DNA of 64,000 nucleotides from Actinokineospora diospyrosa (GTDB lineage: Bacteria > Actinomycetota > Actinomycetes > Mycobacteriales > Pseudonocardiaceae). Positions within the stretch are counted from its first letter, which is position 1. Each line of letters begins with the position of its first letter. The stretch covers positions 310,001 to 374,000 of the forward strand of contig NZ_JAMTCO010000006.1 in NCBI RefSeq assembly GCF_024171925.1, read 5' to 3'. Of the stretch, positions 26,660 through 35,030 are shown one piece after another. The notes beneath the pieces are model-generated. The model saw nothing but the letters and a program-made list of their open reading frames with translations. It searched no databases and had not been told where the DNA came from. Made by a program: the position numbers and the translations under genes.

Positions 26660-27424
26660 CTAGCCGAGTAACCGTGCGTCGTTCCAGCCGCCGCCGATTG
26701 TGGTGCCCTGCCAGGGGCCGAAGACGCCGATCTGGTTCCATTCGACGAGGACGCCGTCGTCGCGGGCTACGACGAAGCGGAAGGGGGTGACGCTGGCCAG
26801 GAGGCGGGCGTTGCCCCAGCCGGGGCCGACGTAGGTGCTCGTCCAGGAGGGGGCGTTCCAGGCGTAGGTGTAGGCGCCGCCCGTGCCGTTGATGCCGAAG
26901 AACGAGCCCTGCCCGCGGCCGGTGATCTTGACCGAGCCGCCGGGGCTGACCCAGTACCCGGTCTGGGCGTAGTTGAGCTGGTTGCCGGGGGCGTAGTACT
27001 GCTTGAGGATCCCTCCGCTGGTCAACGCCATGAAGCTGCCCGGACCCAACCCGGTGATCTGGGTGACGTCACCCCAGCCGCCGCCGACGAAGTAGCCCTT
27101 CCAGCGGTCGTTGTCGGTGTAGTCCTTCTTCCAGTCCCACAGCGTGCCGTCGTCGCGGACCTGCAGGAGCTGGTCGGTGCTGAGCCCCGCGATGAGCCGC
27201 GTCCCCTGCCAGCCCGGCCCGATCAGGTGCGACTGGTACGTGCCGTACGGCTTGTCCCAGTACACCAGTTCGTAGTTCTGCCGGATCACGTAGAACCCGT
27301 TGTAGTCGTTCCCCGTCATAGCCGGTGTGACCGTCGGCCGCTCCGGCGCCGCCACCGCCGGACCAGCCAGCCCCACACCCGCGGCCACCATAAGCAGCGC
27401 GGCGAACACCATGCGCACTCTCAA
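26660..27424 (-). CDS. Secreted tachylectin-like beta-propeller protein
   Basis: A 254-residue secreted protein. Residues 1-25 are a signal peptide (MRVRMVFAALLMVAAGVGLA, then AVAA cleavage). The mature part has repeats of about 45 residues sharing G-P-G-W or GGGW and a following LLxx turn (LIGPGWQGTRLIAG, FVGGGWGDVTQITG, YVGPGWGNARLLAS, IGGGWNDARLLG), the pattern of tachylectin-2-type five-bladed propellers that bind N-acetylated sugars. Start choice is uncertain: TTG 27424 is 5 nt after GGGGAG; GTG 27418 or ATG 27412 would also leave a full signal peptide. Cell-wall or carbohydrate binding is likely. Confidence 0.82.
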   Translation of the reverse strand: MRVRMVFAALLMVAAGVGLAGPAVAAPERPTVTPAMTGNDYNGFYVIRQNYELVYWDKPYGTYQSHLIGPGWQGTRLIAGLSTDQLLQVRDDGTLWDWKKDYTDNDRWKGYFVGGGWGDVTQITGLGPGSFMALTSGGILKQYYAPGNQLNYAQTGYWVSPGGSVKITGRGQGSFFGINGTGGAYTYAWNAPSWTSTYVGPGWGNARLLASVTPFRFVVARDDGVLVEWNQIGVFGPWQGTTIGGGWNDARLLG

Positions 27425-27637
27425 GTCTTCTCCCCATGCTGAACAACCCCAGTAGTCCCGAACACCTTCACAGTACGTCGGGCCACTGACAGTTCTGCGC
27501 CGCTAGCCCGCGTCGACGTGAACGCCGGACTTCTCCTCGGACATGTCGGCATTCTGGCCAAGACCCGGCGGCGCGGCGACTTCCCGACGCGTGTCAACGC
27601 CGCGCGGGTGCCAAGTCGTCTTGGGGGCGGAGGTGTC

Positions 27638-28147
27638 ATGCGCGCAGACCTTGAGGAGGACCTGGCCCCGTTCATCGCGGCCAGGTGGGGTTCACTCGTG
27701 CGGTCGGCCTGGCTGCTGACCGGGGACCGGGACAAGGCCGAGGACCTGGTCCAGACCGTGCTCGCCCGGCTGTGGCTGCGCCGCCCGGTGGCCGTCGACC
27801 TCGACGCGTACGCGCGGCGGGCGCTGTACACGACCTACATCACCTGGTGGCGGCGGCGCTGGCGGTTCGAGCACCCGACCGCGGAGCTGCCCGAGGTCGC
27901 GGGCGCCGCCGACCACGCCGAGGACGTCTCGCGGCGCTTGGTGGTGGACGCGGGCATGGCCCGGCTCAGCAAGCGCCAGCGCGCGGTCCTGGTGCTGCGC
28001 TACTTCGAGGACCGCACGGTCGAGGACACCGCGGTGGTGCTGGGGTGCTCGACCGGCGCGGTCAAGACGCACTCCAGTCGCGCCCTGGCCGCCCTGCGCG
28101 CCGACGACACCCTGCGCGACCTGGCCCGGCGAGGAGGCGACCGATGA
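27638..28147 (+). CDS. SigE-family (SigE70-like) ECF sigma factor
   Basis: A 169-residue sigma factor beginning at ATG 27638, after GGAGGTG. Region 2 (about residues 10-75) reads WGSLVRSAWLLTGDRDKAED and region 4 (about 100-155) LSKRQRAVLVLRYFEDRTVE followed by GCSTGAVKTHSSRALAAL. This is the actinomycete SigE-family type. Its stop overlaps the start of a membrane-anchored protein gene, the typical sigma/anti-sigma arrangement. Confidence 0.93.
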   Translation: MRADLEEDLAPFIAARWGSLVRSAWLLTGDRDKAEDLVQTVLARLWLRRPVAVDLDAYARRALYTTYITWWRRRWRFEHPTAELPEVAGAADHAEDVSRRLVVDAGMARLSKRQRAVLVLRYFEDRTVEDTAVVLGCSTGAVKTHSSRALAALRADDTLRDLARRGGDR

Positions 28148-28830
28148 CCGAGGACGACGTCCGCGACCTGCTGACCACCGCCGTCCCCGACCTGCCCGCC
28201 CCGGCGGATCCCGTCGACCTGGTCCGCCGCCGGGCCTCCCGCGTGCGCGGCACCCGGATCGCCGCCACCGCCGCTGCCGCCGTGCTGCTCGTGCTCGGCG
28301 TGGTCGCTTTGATCCCCACCGCCGCGCCCAGCGCGCCCGCGGCGCCCATGCCCATGCCCGCGCCCGGCCCACCCAAGACCTGCTTCGCTCCCGACAACAT
28401 CCCTGGTCCGAACGGCAAGGGAGCCCCCGGCCAGGTCGTCCCCGAGGGCGCCACCCGGGTCACCCTCTGCACCTTCACCCCGGACACCCAGAGCGCCCGC
28501 GTGGAGTGGGTCACCACCACCGCCACCACCAGCGGCGACCTCAGCCCCCTGATCGACACCCTCAACGGCTTCGACGACTTCGAGGAGCACCGGGACGCCC
28601 ACCCCGGCGTCGAGGTGCTCGCCTGCAACCTGGCCCTCTCCCGCCAATACCAGATGATCTTCGACTACCCCACCGGCGGCCAGTGGTCGGTCCAATTCGA
28701 CATGAACTGCGGCACCGTCACCGGCGGCGCGGTCATCCGGTACGGCAAAGTCACCGACGCCTTGAACGCCTTCAACACCCGCTATCGCGCTTCAGGTGGA
28801 GACGTTCCCCCGCCACCCTGGGACTGGTAG
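28144..28830 (+). CDS. Membrane-anchored protein, probable anti-sigma partner
   Basis: A 228-residue protein whose ATG overlaps the sigma-factor stop (ATGA). It has a charged cytoplasmic segment of about 38 residues, a single membrane helix at about 40-60 (IAATAAAAVLLVLGVVALI), a Pro/Ala spacer and an extracytoplasmic domain with four cysteines. There is no HxxxCxxC anti-sigma zinc motif, so the function is deduced from coupling and topology only. Confidence 0.72.
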   Translation: MTEDDVRDLLTTAVPDLPAPADPVDLVRRRASRVRGTRIAATAAAAVLLVLGVVALIPTAAPSAPAAPMPMPAPGPPKTCFAPDNIPGPNGKGAPGQVVPEGATRVTLCTFTPDTQSARVEWVTTTATTSGDLSPLIDTLNGFDDFEEHRDAHPGVEVLACNLALSRQYQMIFDYPTGGQWSVQFDMNCGTVTGGAVIRYGKVTDALNAFNTRYRASGGDVPPPPWDW

Positions 28831-28945
28831 CGCCCTCCTGGGGTACGCCCCGGGACTACGGGAGATCTCCGGCTGATTCCTGAAGCGCGCGGTGCGGCGG
28901 TTCCGGTGTGCTTGTGGCACCGAAGCTCAACAAGAGGGAGTCAGC

Positions 28946-30073
28946 GTGCGCAGGTGGATGGCAATTGGGGCCGCGGCCGTACTGGTCGCGGTGCCCACGG
29001 CGACGGCGGTCGCGGACAGCCAGGTGGACAGCCGGGTGGGCAACCGGTCGGACGGCGCACTGCGGGAGTCGCTCGACGCGTTGGTGCGCTCGGGCGTGAC
29101 CGGGGTGGTCGTCCGGGTGGATGACGGGCGGCGGGTCCAGACCATCGGCCGGGGGGTGACCACAGTGGACCCGCCGCGGCCGATCGGGACCTCGGCGGAC
29201 TTCCGGATCGCGAGCGTCACCAAGTCGTTCGTGGCGACCATCGTGTTGCAGTTGGTGGACGAGGGCAAGGCACGACTGACCGACACCGTCGAACGGTTGC
29301 TCCCGGGCGTGGTGCCCAACGGCCGCGGCATCTCGCTGCGGCAACTGCTCAACCACACCAGCGGCCTGTACAACTACACCGACGACCAGACCTGGCTCTC
29401 GACCGCCCTGGCCAACCCGAGCCGCTCCTGGACCGGCCGCGAACTGGTCGCCGTCGCGGTGTCACACCCACCGGTGTCCCAGCCGGGTGCCCAGTGGGCC
29501 TACAACAACACGAACTACGTCCTCGCGGGCCTGATCGCCGAGAGGCTCACCGGCCGCCCCCTGGCGCGACTGGTGACCGACCGCATCACCGGTCCGCTTG
29601 GCCTGCGCGACACCTACTTCGCGACCGACACCCGAGTCCGCCCGGGCCACATCCACGGCTACCAGCCCAACCCCGACGGCACCTACACCGACACGACCAC
29701 CTGGAGCCCCACCATGGCAGGCGCGGCGGGCGCGATGGTGTCGACCCCGCAGGACGTGTCCCGCTTCTACCGAGCCCTGCTCTCCGGCGACCTCCTCGCC
29801 CAACCCCGCCTCCGAGACATGCTCACCACCGTCGACGTTCCCGAACGCCACGGCGGCTACGGCCTGGGCATCTACTACATCGACACCCCCTGCGGCCGAG
29901 TCTGGGGCCACGCGGGCGACTTCCCCGGCTACCACACCATCGCCTACCAAGACCGCACCGGCCGCCGCAGCGCCACCCTCATGGTGGCGACAGACCTGGA
30001 CCAGGACCCCGGTTCCCTCTTCGACAAGACCGTCAACACCATGGTCTGCCAGATGATGGGCAAACAGGGCTGA
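28946..30073 (+). CDS. Secreted serine hydrolase, class C beta-lactamase / D-Ala-D-Ala carboxypeptidase fold (S12)
   Basis: A 375-residue exported protein with a signal peptide (residues 1-24). Penicillin-binding-fold motifs are S90-V-T-K93 (nucleophile and general base), Y186-N-N188 and a C-terminal HAG triad in VWGHAGDFPGY. The S12 family includes DD-carboxypeptidases, D-aminopeptidases and esterases, so a wall-peptide or small-molecule substrate is possible and no beta-lactam resistance is implied. GTG 28946 follows GAGGGAG; the ORF could extend upstream to 28892 but would lose the signal peptide. It lacks the C-terminal membrane helices of prodrug peptidases such as ClbP. Confidence 0.88.
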   Translation: MRRWMAIGAAAVLVAVPTATAVADSQVDSRVGNRSDGALRESLDALVRSGVTGVVVRVDDGRRVQTIGRGVTTVDPPRPIGTSADFRIASVTKSFVATIVLQLVDEGKARLTDTVERLLPGVVPNGRGISLRQLLNHTSGLYNYTDDQTWLSTALANPSRSWTGRELVAVAVSHPPVSQPGAQWAYNNTNYVLAGLIAERLTGRPLARLVTDRITGPLGLRDTYFATDTRVRPGHIHGYQPNPDGTYTDTTTWSPTMAGAAGAMVSTPQDVSRFYRALLSGDLLAQPRLRDMLTTVDVPERHGGYGLGIYYIDTPCGRVWGHAGDFPGYHTIAYQDRTGRRSATLMVATDLDQDPGSLFDKTVNTMVCQMMGKQG

Positions 30074-30084
30074 CCTCACGAACC

Positions 30085-30119
30085 GCGGTGGCCGCGCTCC
30101 CCCGGAGTGCGGCCACCGC
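30085..30119 (+). terminator. Hairpin after the serine hydrolase gene
   Basis: GCGGTGGCCGCGCTCC (30085-30100) pairs with 30104-30119 with one mismatch over a 3-nt loop, 12 bp past the stop. Confidence 0.7.
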
Positions 30120-30390
30120 CGTTCTACATCCACACCAACCTCTTACCGACAGCCCAGCCCTCAGTACCACCCCAACCCCACATGGACCGACCTCAACCCA
30201 TTCGGCTACCACCACCTATAGGAAGTCGCCAGCGCCAGCCCAACTCCCGCCAAGACCAGCCGCAGCCCCCCAGCCCGCCACCCACCTATAGGAAGCTGCA
30301 GCGCCAGCCCACCTCCGTAGGGTTCGGCCGCAGCCCACCTGTCCAGCCACCGGCTGCGGGAAGCTGTTGGTGTCAACCGGCCCCCGTCAG

Positions 30391-30646
30391 GTCCGCCCCA
30401 ATCCACTTGGCCGACCTTGGACACCCGGACCCAACGGTGCCAACCCGCCCCCCGTCATGTCCGCCCCAACCCACCTGCCCAGCGCCTGGTTACTCGGAAC
30501 GGCCGGTGTCATCCCAGCCCGCTCTCGTCAGCCCTGCCAACCCAGCGCCTGGACACTCGGACCCGGCGGTGCCAACTGGCCTTCCGTCAGGTCCGCCTCA
30601 GCCCACTTTCTCAGCACCTGGACAGTCGGAGTCGCTGGTGCCAAAT
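30391..30646 (-). repeat. Degenerate tandem array, about 69-bp period, left copy
   Basis: Units share GGTGCCAACNGGCC..GTCAGGTCCGCC..CAGCGCCTGGACACTCGGA-type blocks and are the reverse complement of the array at 35031-35415. The upstream part (30120-30390) is also Pro/Ala-codon-like repetitive DNA, with two copies of CACCTATAGGAAG, and holds no credible gene. Confidence 0.65.
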
Positions 30647-30791
30647 GCTCGATGGGGTGGACCTGTTTTGTGTGGGGGGACGGCACCCGTAGCGTTTCCG
30701 CGCGGCAGGGCCAGTCTTTTGGGCCCCTGCTTTGCGGTTCTGCGTCGGGTGTCGTAGGGGCCCCGCACAAAACAGGTCCACCGCATCGAGC
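30647..30791 (+). mobile_element. 145-bp element with 26-bp terminal inverted repeats, left copy
   Basis: The left end (30647-30672, starting GCTCGATGGGGTGGACC) is the reverse complement of the right end (30766-30791) with one mismatch. The interior is not coding. The element is nearly identical (a few mismatches by eye) to the inverted copy at 34886-35030. Size and structure resemble a MITE-type non-autonomous element; no transposase is in the window. About 75 bp inside the right end (30792-30866) also match the other copy. Confidence 0.7.
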
Positions 30792-30948
30792 TTTTACGCA
30801 TTGTCGCGGATCGGGCGCCGAGGTCGCCGCCAGGCGACGAGGCCGTCCGATCCCGGGTCGCGATGCCGGAGGCGAGCCGACCCGAAGGCACCGAACCCCT
30901 TCCCCCGCACCCCCAACCACGGCCTACGCCAAGATCAACCTGATCGAA

Positions 30949-31037
30949 AGCCCCCAAATACACAGCCTACCGCGCAGCACCGACACACCGGCAGCAGCGA
31001 ACGACGCCCTGTGGACAACAGAAGACGTTGTGGACAA
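30949..31037 (-). repeat. DnaA-box/TAGGCTGTG repeat, copy 3 (inverted)
   Basis: Read on the minus strand: two TTGTCCACA sites exactly 19 nt apart (31029-31037 and 31010-31018), then the family core at 30949-30969 (one extra T in the T-run), starting 49 nt after the start of the second box. The surroundings from 30867 to 31096 contain no credible gene. Confidence 0.75.
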
Positions 31038-31096
31038 CCACGCCCACAACAACCACTCTCAGCGAGAGCTCTAAAGCAACGACCAAGTGACAACCA

Positions 31097-31129
31097 CGGC
31101 GGCCGCGCCCCCCAGGAGCGCGGCCACCG
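31097..31129 (-). terminator. Hairpin after the ABC permease gene
   Basis: CGG, one mismatch, GGCCGCGC (31097-31108) pairs with GCGCGGCC, mismatch, CCG (31118-31129). It resembles the hairpin at 30085-30119 and lies 27 bp past the permease stop. Confidence 0.6.
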
Positions 31130-31155
31130 CAGTCATCATCCACAAGGGACCACCA

Positions 31156-31911
31156 TCAAGCGTCTCGGCGCGCGACCGCTCGCACGCCGAGGTAGAGCGC
31201 CACTGCAACCCACGCCGTCATTGCGACGAGCGCACCCAGCGGCGAGAGGTGCGTCGACGCGCCGAGTTCGGTGGCTAGTTCTGAGGGCATCACGGCGGCG
31301 ATGCGGGCGCCCCAAGGTTCTGGTAGCAGCAACAGGGGCAGCATCGGTACGCCGAACAGCAGGACCGCCATCGCCACAAGTGCGCCAGCTGTCGACTTGA
31401 GGAGCAGGCCTGCGCCGAAGCCGAGTAGTGCGATGACGGTCATCGCCAAGCCTTCGGAGAGGATGAGTGGCAGGCCGTCGGTCACCGATCCGAGGTCGCC
31501 GATCGCCCGGTTGCCGATGATCAGGCGGCTTGCCAGGAAGGTGAGGACCGCGACGATCTCGCCGACCACCAGGGTCAGGGCCGCCACCACGCACGCTTTG
31601 GCCAGCACCAGCTCGCGGCGGGCGGGGACCGCGGTGAGGCTGGTGCGGATCATCCCGCTGCCGTACTCGCTGGTGGCGGCCAGGATGCCTAGGGCAAGTA
31701 GGCACATCCGCACCACGAAGAGGACGTCTGTGCCGTCGCCGACGCCGCCGAAGCTGGAGCGTTCGGCTGTGGTGGAGGCGTCCCAGACGCCCGCTGAGAT
31801 CAGGGCCATCGCGGCGCCGACGGCGATGGCGGCCGCGCAGGAGCCGACCAGTGCGGTGGTGGAGCGCACGGTGCGGGTCTTGACCGCCTCCGACGCGATG
31901 ACGTCGATCAT
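31156..31911 (-). CDS. ABC exporter permease subunit (ABC-2 type)
   Basis: A 251-residue membrane protein with about six helices (LVGSCAAAIAVGAAMALISA, ALTLVVGEIVAVLTF and others) and the short N-terminal VIASEAVKTRTVRST segment typical of ABC-2-type exporter permeases. ATG 31911 overlaps the stop of the ATPase gene, so both subunits are made from one message. Upstream in-frame extension would lie inside the ATPase gene. The terminator at 31097-31129 ends the operon. Confidence 0.88.
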   Translation of the reverse strand: MIDVIASEAVKTRTVRSTTALVGSCAAAIAVGAAMALISAGVWDASTTAERSSFGGVGDGTDVLFVVRMCLLALGILAATSEYGSGMIRTSLTAVPARRELVLAKACVVAALTLVVGEIVAVLTFLASRLIIGNRAIGDLGSVTDGLPLILSEGLAMTVIALLGFGAGLLLKSTAGALVAMAVLLFGVPMLPLLLLPEPWGARIAAVMPSELATELGASTHLSPLGALVAMTAWVAVALYLGVRAVARRDA

Positions 31912-32819
31912 GGTGCGACCCTCTCCGCGCGGTACTCGGTGCTGTCGTTGGTGAGCTTGAGGTAGGCGTCCTCGAGGGTGTCGCTGCGCGGGGTCAGCTC
32001 GTGCACGGCCAACCGCGCCGCGAGTGCGATGCCGCCGATCGCCTCGGCGTCGAGACCGCCGACCGCGAGGCGGCCGTCCGGCTCGCGCTGCACGGTGGCG
32101 CCCTTGGCCTCCAGCGCGTGCGCCAGTTCCGGTCCGTGCGGGGTGCGCACCAGCACGTCGCGCTGGAACCGGGCGTTGAGGTCGGCGATGGACGCCTCGG
32201 TGATCAGCTTGCCCCGCCCGATGACCACGATGTGGTCGGCGGTGACCGCCATCTCGCTCATCAGGTGGCTGGAGACCAGCACGGTGCGCCCCTCGACCGA
32301 CAGCGACCGCATGAGGTCGCGGATCCACCGGATGCCCTCCGGGTCCAAGCCGTTGATCGGCTCGTCGAACAGGAACGTGCCCGGGTCACCCAGCAGCGCG
32401 GTCGCGATGCCCAGCCGCTGCTTCATGCCGAGGGAGAAGCCGCCGACGCGTTTGTTCGCGACACCGCTCAAGCCCACCCTCTCCAACACGGCCCGCACCC
32501 GGGTCTTGCCGATCCCGTTGCTGCGGGCCAGGCAGTAGAGGTGGTTGAACGCGCTGCGCCCGCCGTGCACGGCACCGGCGTCGAGCAAGGACCCGACCTC
32601 GGTCATCGGTCGGGTGATGTCGGCGTAGCGCTTGCCGTTGACCAGCGCGGCACCGGAAGTGGGCGCGTCGAGGCCGAGGATGGTCCGCATGGTGGTGGAC
32701 TTGCCCGCCCCGTTCGGGCCGAGGAAACCGGTGACGCAACCGGGCCGCACGTGGAAAGACAGCCCGTCGACGGCGAGAGTGTCGCCGTAGCGCTTGGTGA
32801 GCTCCCTGATCTCAATCAT
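31908..32819 (-). CDS. ABC exporter ATPase subunit
   Basis: A 303-residue ATPase of the DrrA/BcrA/CcmA group. Walker A is GPNGAGKST, the signature is FSLGMKQRLGIA, Walker B is TFLFDEPINGLDP and the switch histidine is in VLVSSHLMSEM. The C-terminal ~80 residues form the accessory domain seen in antibiotic-exporting members. ATG 32819 is chosen over an upstream frame with no ribosome-binding site. It is divergent from the two-component system, the usual layout of a drug-sensing efflux module. Confidence 0.93.
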   Translation of the reverse strand: MIEIRELTKRYGDTLAVDGLSFHVRPGCVTGFLGPNGAGKSTTMRTILGLDAPTSGAALVNGKRYADITRPMTEVGSLLDAGAVHGGRSAFNHLYCLARSNGIGKTRVRAVLERVGLSGVANKRVGGFSLGMKQRLGIATALLGDPGTFLFDEPINGLDPEGIRWIRDLMRSLSVEGRTVLVSSHLMSEMAVTADHIVVIGRGKLITEASIADLNARFQRDVLVRTPHGPELAHALEAKGATVQREPDGRLAVGGLDAEAIGGIALAARLAVHELTPRSDTLEDAYLKLTNDSTEYRAERVAP

Positions 32820-32907
32820 GGTGCTAAGGCTGCCCGCAGAACCGGGTCGGCGGATCGGACCACGCCTCGATCTTCGCCGTGCACCCACGGTCGTACTCGG
32901 GGCCCGG

Positions 32908-32927
32908 CGTCATACCCAGGTATGACG
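32908..32927. promoter_or_regulatory. Perfect 20-bp palindrome, candidate response-regulator operator
   Basis: CGTCATACCCAGGTATGACG has 9-bp arms around CA. It lies in the 145-bp region between the divergent ABC and kinase genes, just upstream of the kinase -10 region. An autoregulatory binding site for the NarL-type regulator at 34062 is inferred. Confidence 0.6.
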
Positions 32928-32952
32928 AGCAGACGGCTTTGCGATGGCCGTG

Positions 32953-32958
32953 TAGCTT
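32953..32958 (+). promoter_or_regulatory. -10 element of a probable leaderless kinase transcript
   Basis: TAGCTT lies 6 nt before the GTG at 32965, and no Shine-Dalgarno sequence precedes it. Confidence 0.45.
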
Positions 32959-32964
32959 CGTTCC

Positions 32965-34065
32965 GTGCCCACTTCTAGCCGCCGAACCGTCGCAGGTGAT
33001 GTGGTGGCCAGCGCGCTTCTGGTGGTTCTGGTGGTTGGCCTGGCGGGGAACTACCTCCGGGACGACCACTCATGGCGCCTGTCCGCCTCTGCTGCTGCGG
33101 GGTTAGTGCTCGGTGCCGCACTTGTCTTGCGTAGGCGCTTCCCCGTGGCCGTGTTCGGTGTGATCGCCGTCGTGTCGCTGACCGCTGCGGCGTTGGGCGT
33201 GCTCTGGGACCCCTTCCTAGCCCTGTCGTTGGCGCTCTACGCCGTCGTTGTGGCTTTGCCCCAACGCAAAGCGGCGATCGCGGCAGCGACCGGCGGGGGA
33301 GTCGTCGTCGCGGCAGTGCTGCTGTCGTGGAGTTCGCCGTGGACGTATGTGGCGGGCTTGCCGCTGTTGGGGATCGCTTGGGTGTCCGGTCGCGCGGTGC
33401 AGTCGCGCCAAGAGCAGACCGCGCGGTTCGAGCGGCAGCGGGAGGAGCGGATCCTCGCCGATGAGCGGCTGCGGATCGCCCGCGAGGTCCACGACGTGTT
33501 GACCCACGGCATGGGGTTGATCGCGGTCCGGTCCGGGGTGGCGCTGCACATCGCGCGCGAGTGGCCGGAGGAGGCCAGGGAGACGGTGCGGGTGATCGAG
33601 GAGACCAGCAGGCACGCGCTCGCCGAGATGCGCAGGCTGCTGCACATGCTCCGCGAGGACGCCGACCTCGCGCCAGCGCCGGGATTGGCCGGACTGGCCG
33701 AGTTGGCCGAGCGCGCGGCGATGGCCGAGGTCGAGGTCGCGCTGTCGGTCGCGGCGGAGGACGTGCCGGAATCGGTGGGGCTCAACGCGTACCGGATCGT
33801 GCAGGAGGCGCTGACCAACGTGGTCAAGCACGCCGCCCCCGCGCGGTGCCGGGTCAGTGTCACCGCCGAGGACTCCGAGGTTCGCATCGAGGTGGCCGAC
33901 GACGGTTCCCGGCCCGTACCGGCGGAGCGTCGGCGCGGGCACGGCTTGGTGGGCATGGAAGAACGGGTGGCGCTCTACGGCGGCGAGTTCAGCGCCGGAC
34001 CACGCCCGGAAGGTGGATTCCTGGTGCGGGCGAGCCTGCCGTACCGGACGGAGGGGGACACGTGA
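32965..34065 (+). CDS. Histidine kinase, NarL/DesK-type (HisKA_3)
   Basis: A 366-residue sensor kinase with about five membrane helices in residues 10-145, a short coiled linker (RQEQTARFERQREERI), the HisKA_3 dimerisation domain with phospho-acceptor histidine in REVHDVLTHGMGLI (near residue 175), and a GHKL ATPase domain (NAYRIVQEALTNVVKHA, VADDGS, GHGLVGMEERV). The large membrane sensor with almost no extracellular loop suits detection of membrane-active compounds. GTGA overlap couples it to the response regulator gene. Confidence 0.94.
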   Translation: MPTSSRRTVAGDVVASALLVVLVVGLAGNYLRDDHSWRLSASAAAGLVLGAALVLRRRFPVAVFGVIAVVSLTAAALGVLWDPFLALSLALYAVVVALPQRKAAIAAATGGGVVVAAVLLSWSSPWTYVAGLPLLGIAWVSGRAVQSRQEQTARFERQREERILADERLRIAREVHDVLTHGMGLIAVRSGVALHIAREWPEEARETVRVIEETSRHALAEMRRLLHMLREDADLAPAPGLAGLAELAERAAMAEVEVALSVAAEDVPESVGLNAYRIVQEALTNVVKHAAPARCRVSVTAEDSEVRIEVADDGSRPVPAERRRGHGLVGMEERVALYGGEFSAGPRPEGGFLVRASLPYRTEGDT

Positions 34066-34718
34066 TCCGCGTGCTGGTCGCCGACGACCAAGCGTTGCTG
34101 CGGGGCAGCTTCCGCATGCTCATCGACAACGAACCGGGGATGACGGTGGTCGGCGAGGCAGCCACCGGTGCGGCGGCGGTCCGGCTGGCCGTCGAGCTCC
34201 AGCCGGACGTGGTGCTGATGGACATCCGCATGCCCGAGATGGACGGCATCGAGGCCACCACCCGCATCCGCGCCACCTCCGACGTCCGCGTCCTCATCCT
34301 CACCATGTTCGACCTGGACGCCCACGTCTTCGCCGCCCTCCGTGCCGGTGCGGCGGGCTTTCTGCTCAAAGACACCCAACCCGCCGACCTCTGCACCGCT
34401 ATCCGGGTGGTGGCTGGCGGAGACGGACTCTTGGCTCCCAGCGTCACTCGTAGGCTCATCACGGAGTTCGCGCGCAGGCCTGAGGATCCCGCTCGTCTGG
34501 CTCGGGAACTGGATGTGTTGACGGATCGGGAGCGGGAGGTGCTGATCCTCATCGCCCGCGGCTTGTCCAATACGGAGCTGGCGTTGCGGTTGCACTTGTC
34601 GCAGGCCACGGTGAAGACGCACATCGGGAGGCTGTTGGCGAAGCTGGGGGCGCGGGACCGGGCCCAGTTGGTCATCATCGCCTATGAGTCGGGGTTGCTT
34701 GCTGCGGGCGGCGCCTGA
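34062..34718 (+). CDS. Response regulator, NarL/LuxR type
   Basis: A 218-residue regulator. The receiver domain (1-120) has acidic residues in VADDQ, phospho-acceptor D in VVLMDIRMPEMDG (near residue 54), T in LTMF and K in FLLKDTQP. The LuxR-type helix-turn-helix (about 150-212) reads LTDREREVLILIARGLSNTE, then LSQATVKTHIGRLLAKLG. It pairs with the upstream kinase and probably controls the divergent ABC exporter through the palindrome at 32908-32927. Confidence 0.95.
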   Translation: MIRVLVADDQALLRGSFRMLIDNEPGMTVVGEAATGAAAVRLAVELQPDVVLMDIRMPEMDGIEATTRIRATSDVRVLILTMFDLDAHVFAALRAGAAGFLLKDTQPADLCTAIRVVAGGDGLLAPSVTRRLITEFARRPEDPARLARELDVLTDREREVLILIARGLSNTELALRLHLSQATVKTHIGRLLAKLGARDRAQLVIIAYESGLLAAGGA

Positions 34719-34885
34719 TTCTGTTTGTCATGGTTGGCAGGTGGTGGGCACCGGGTTCGACTGCGTGGCTGTCGCCTTCGGCTCTGGGTCGGCCTCGTCG
34801 CCTGGCGGCGAGCTCGGCGACCCGGGATCGGACGGCCTCGTCGCCTGGCGGCAACATCGGGCCCGATCCGCGACAATGCGAACAA

Positions 34886-35030
34886 GCTCGATGCGGTGGA
34901 CCTGTTTTGTGCGGGGCCCCTACGACACCCGACGCAGAACCGCAAAGCAGGGGCCGAAAAGACTGGCCCTGCCGCGCGGAAACGCTACGGGTGCCGTCCC
35001 CCCACACAAAACAGGTCCACCCCATCGAGC
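34886..35030 (-). mobile_element. 145-bp element with 26-bp terminal inverted repeats, right copy (inverted)
   Basis: Same length, termini and interior as 30647-30791 but in opposite orientation; only a few differences are visible. Matching DNA continues on the inner side (34808-34885) and the outer side (35031 onward). Together with the left copy it brackets the ABC/two-component cassette. The short stretch 34719-34807 holds no gene. Confidence 0.7.

Noticed and set aside
28946-30073. ClbP-like prodrug-activating peptidase for a colibactin-like product
   Set aside because: The fold is shared, but the three C-terminal membrane helices of ClbP are missing and the gene is far from both biosynthetic operons.
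30107-31074. Overlapping open frames in the 30.1-31.1 kb repeat region
   Set aside because: The translations are repetitive Pro/Ser/Thr sequence produced by the DNA repeats; several frames on both strands show the same pattern.
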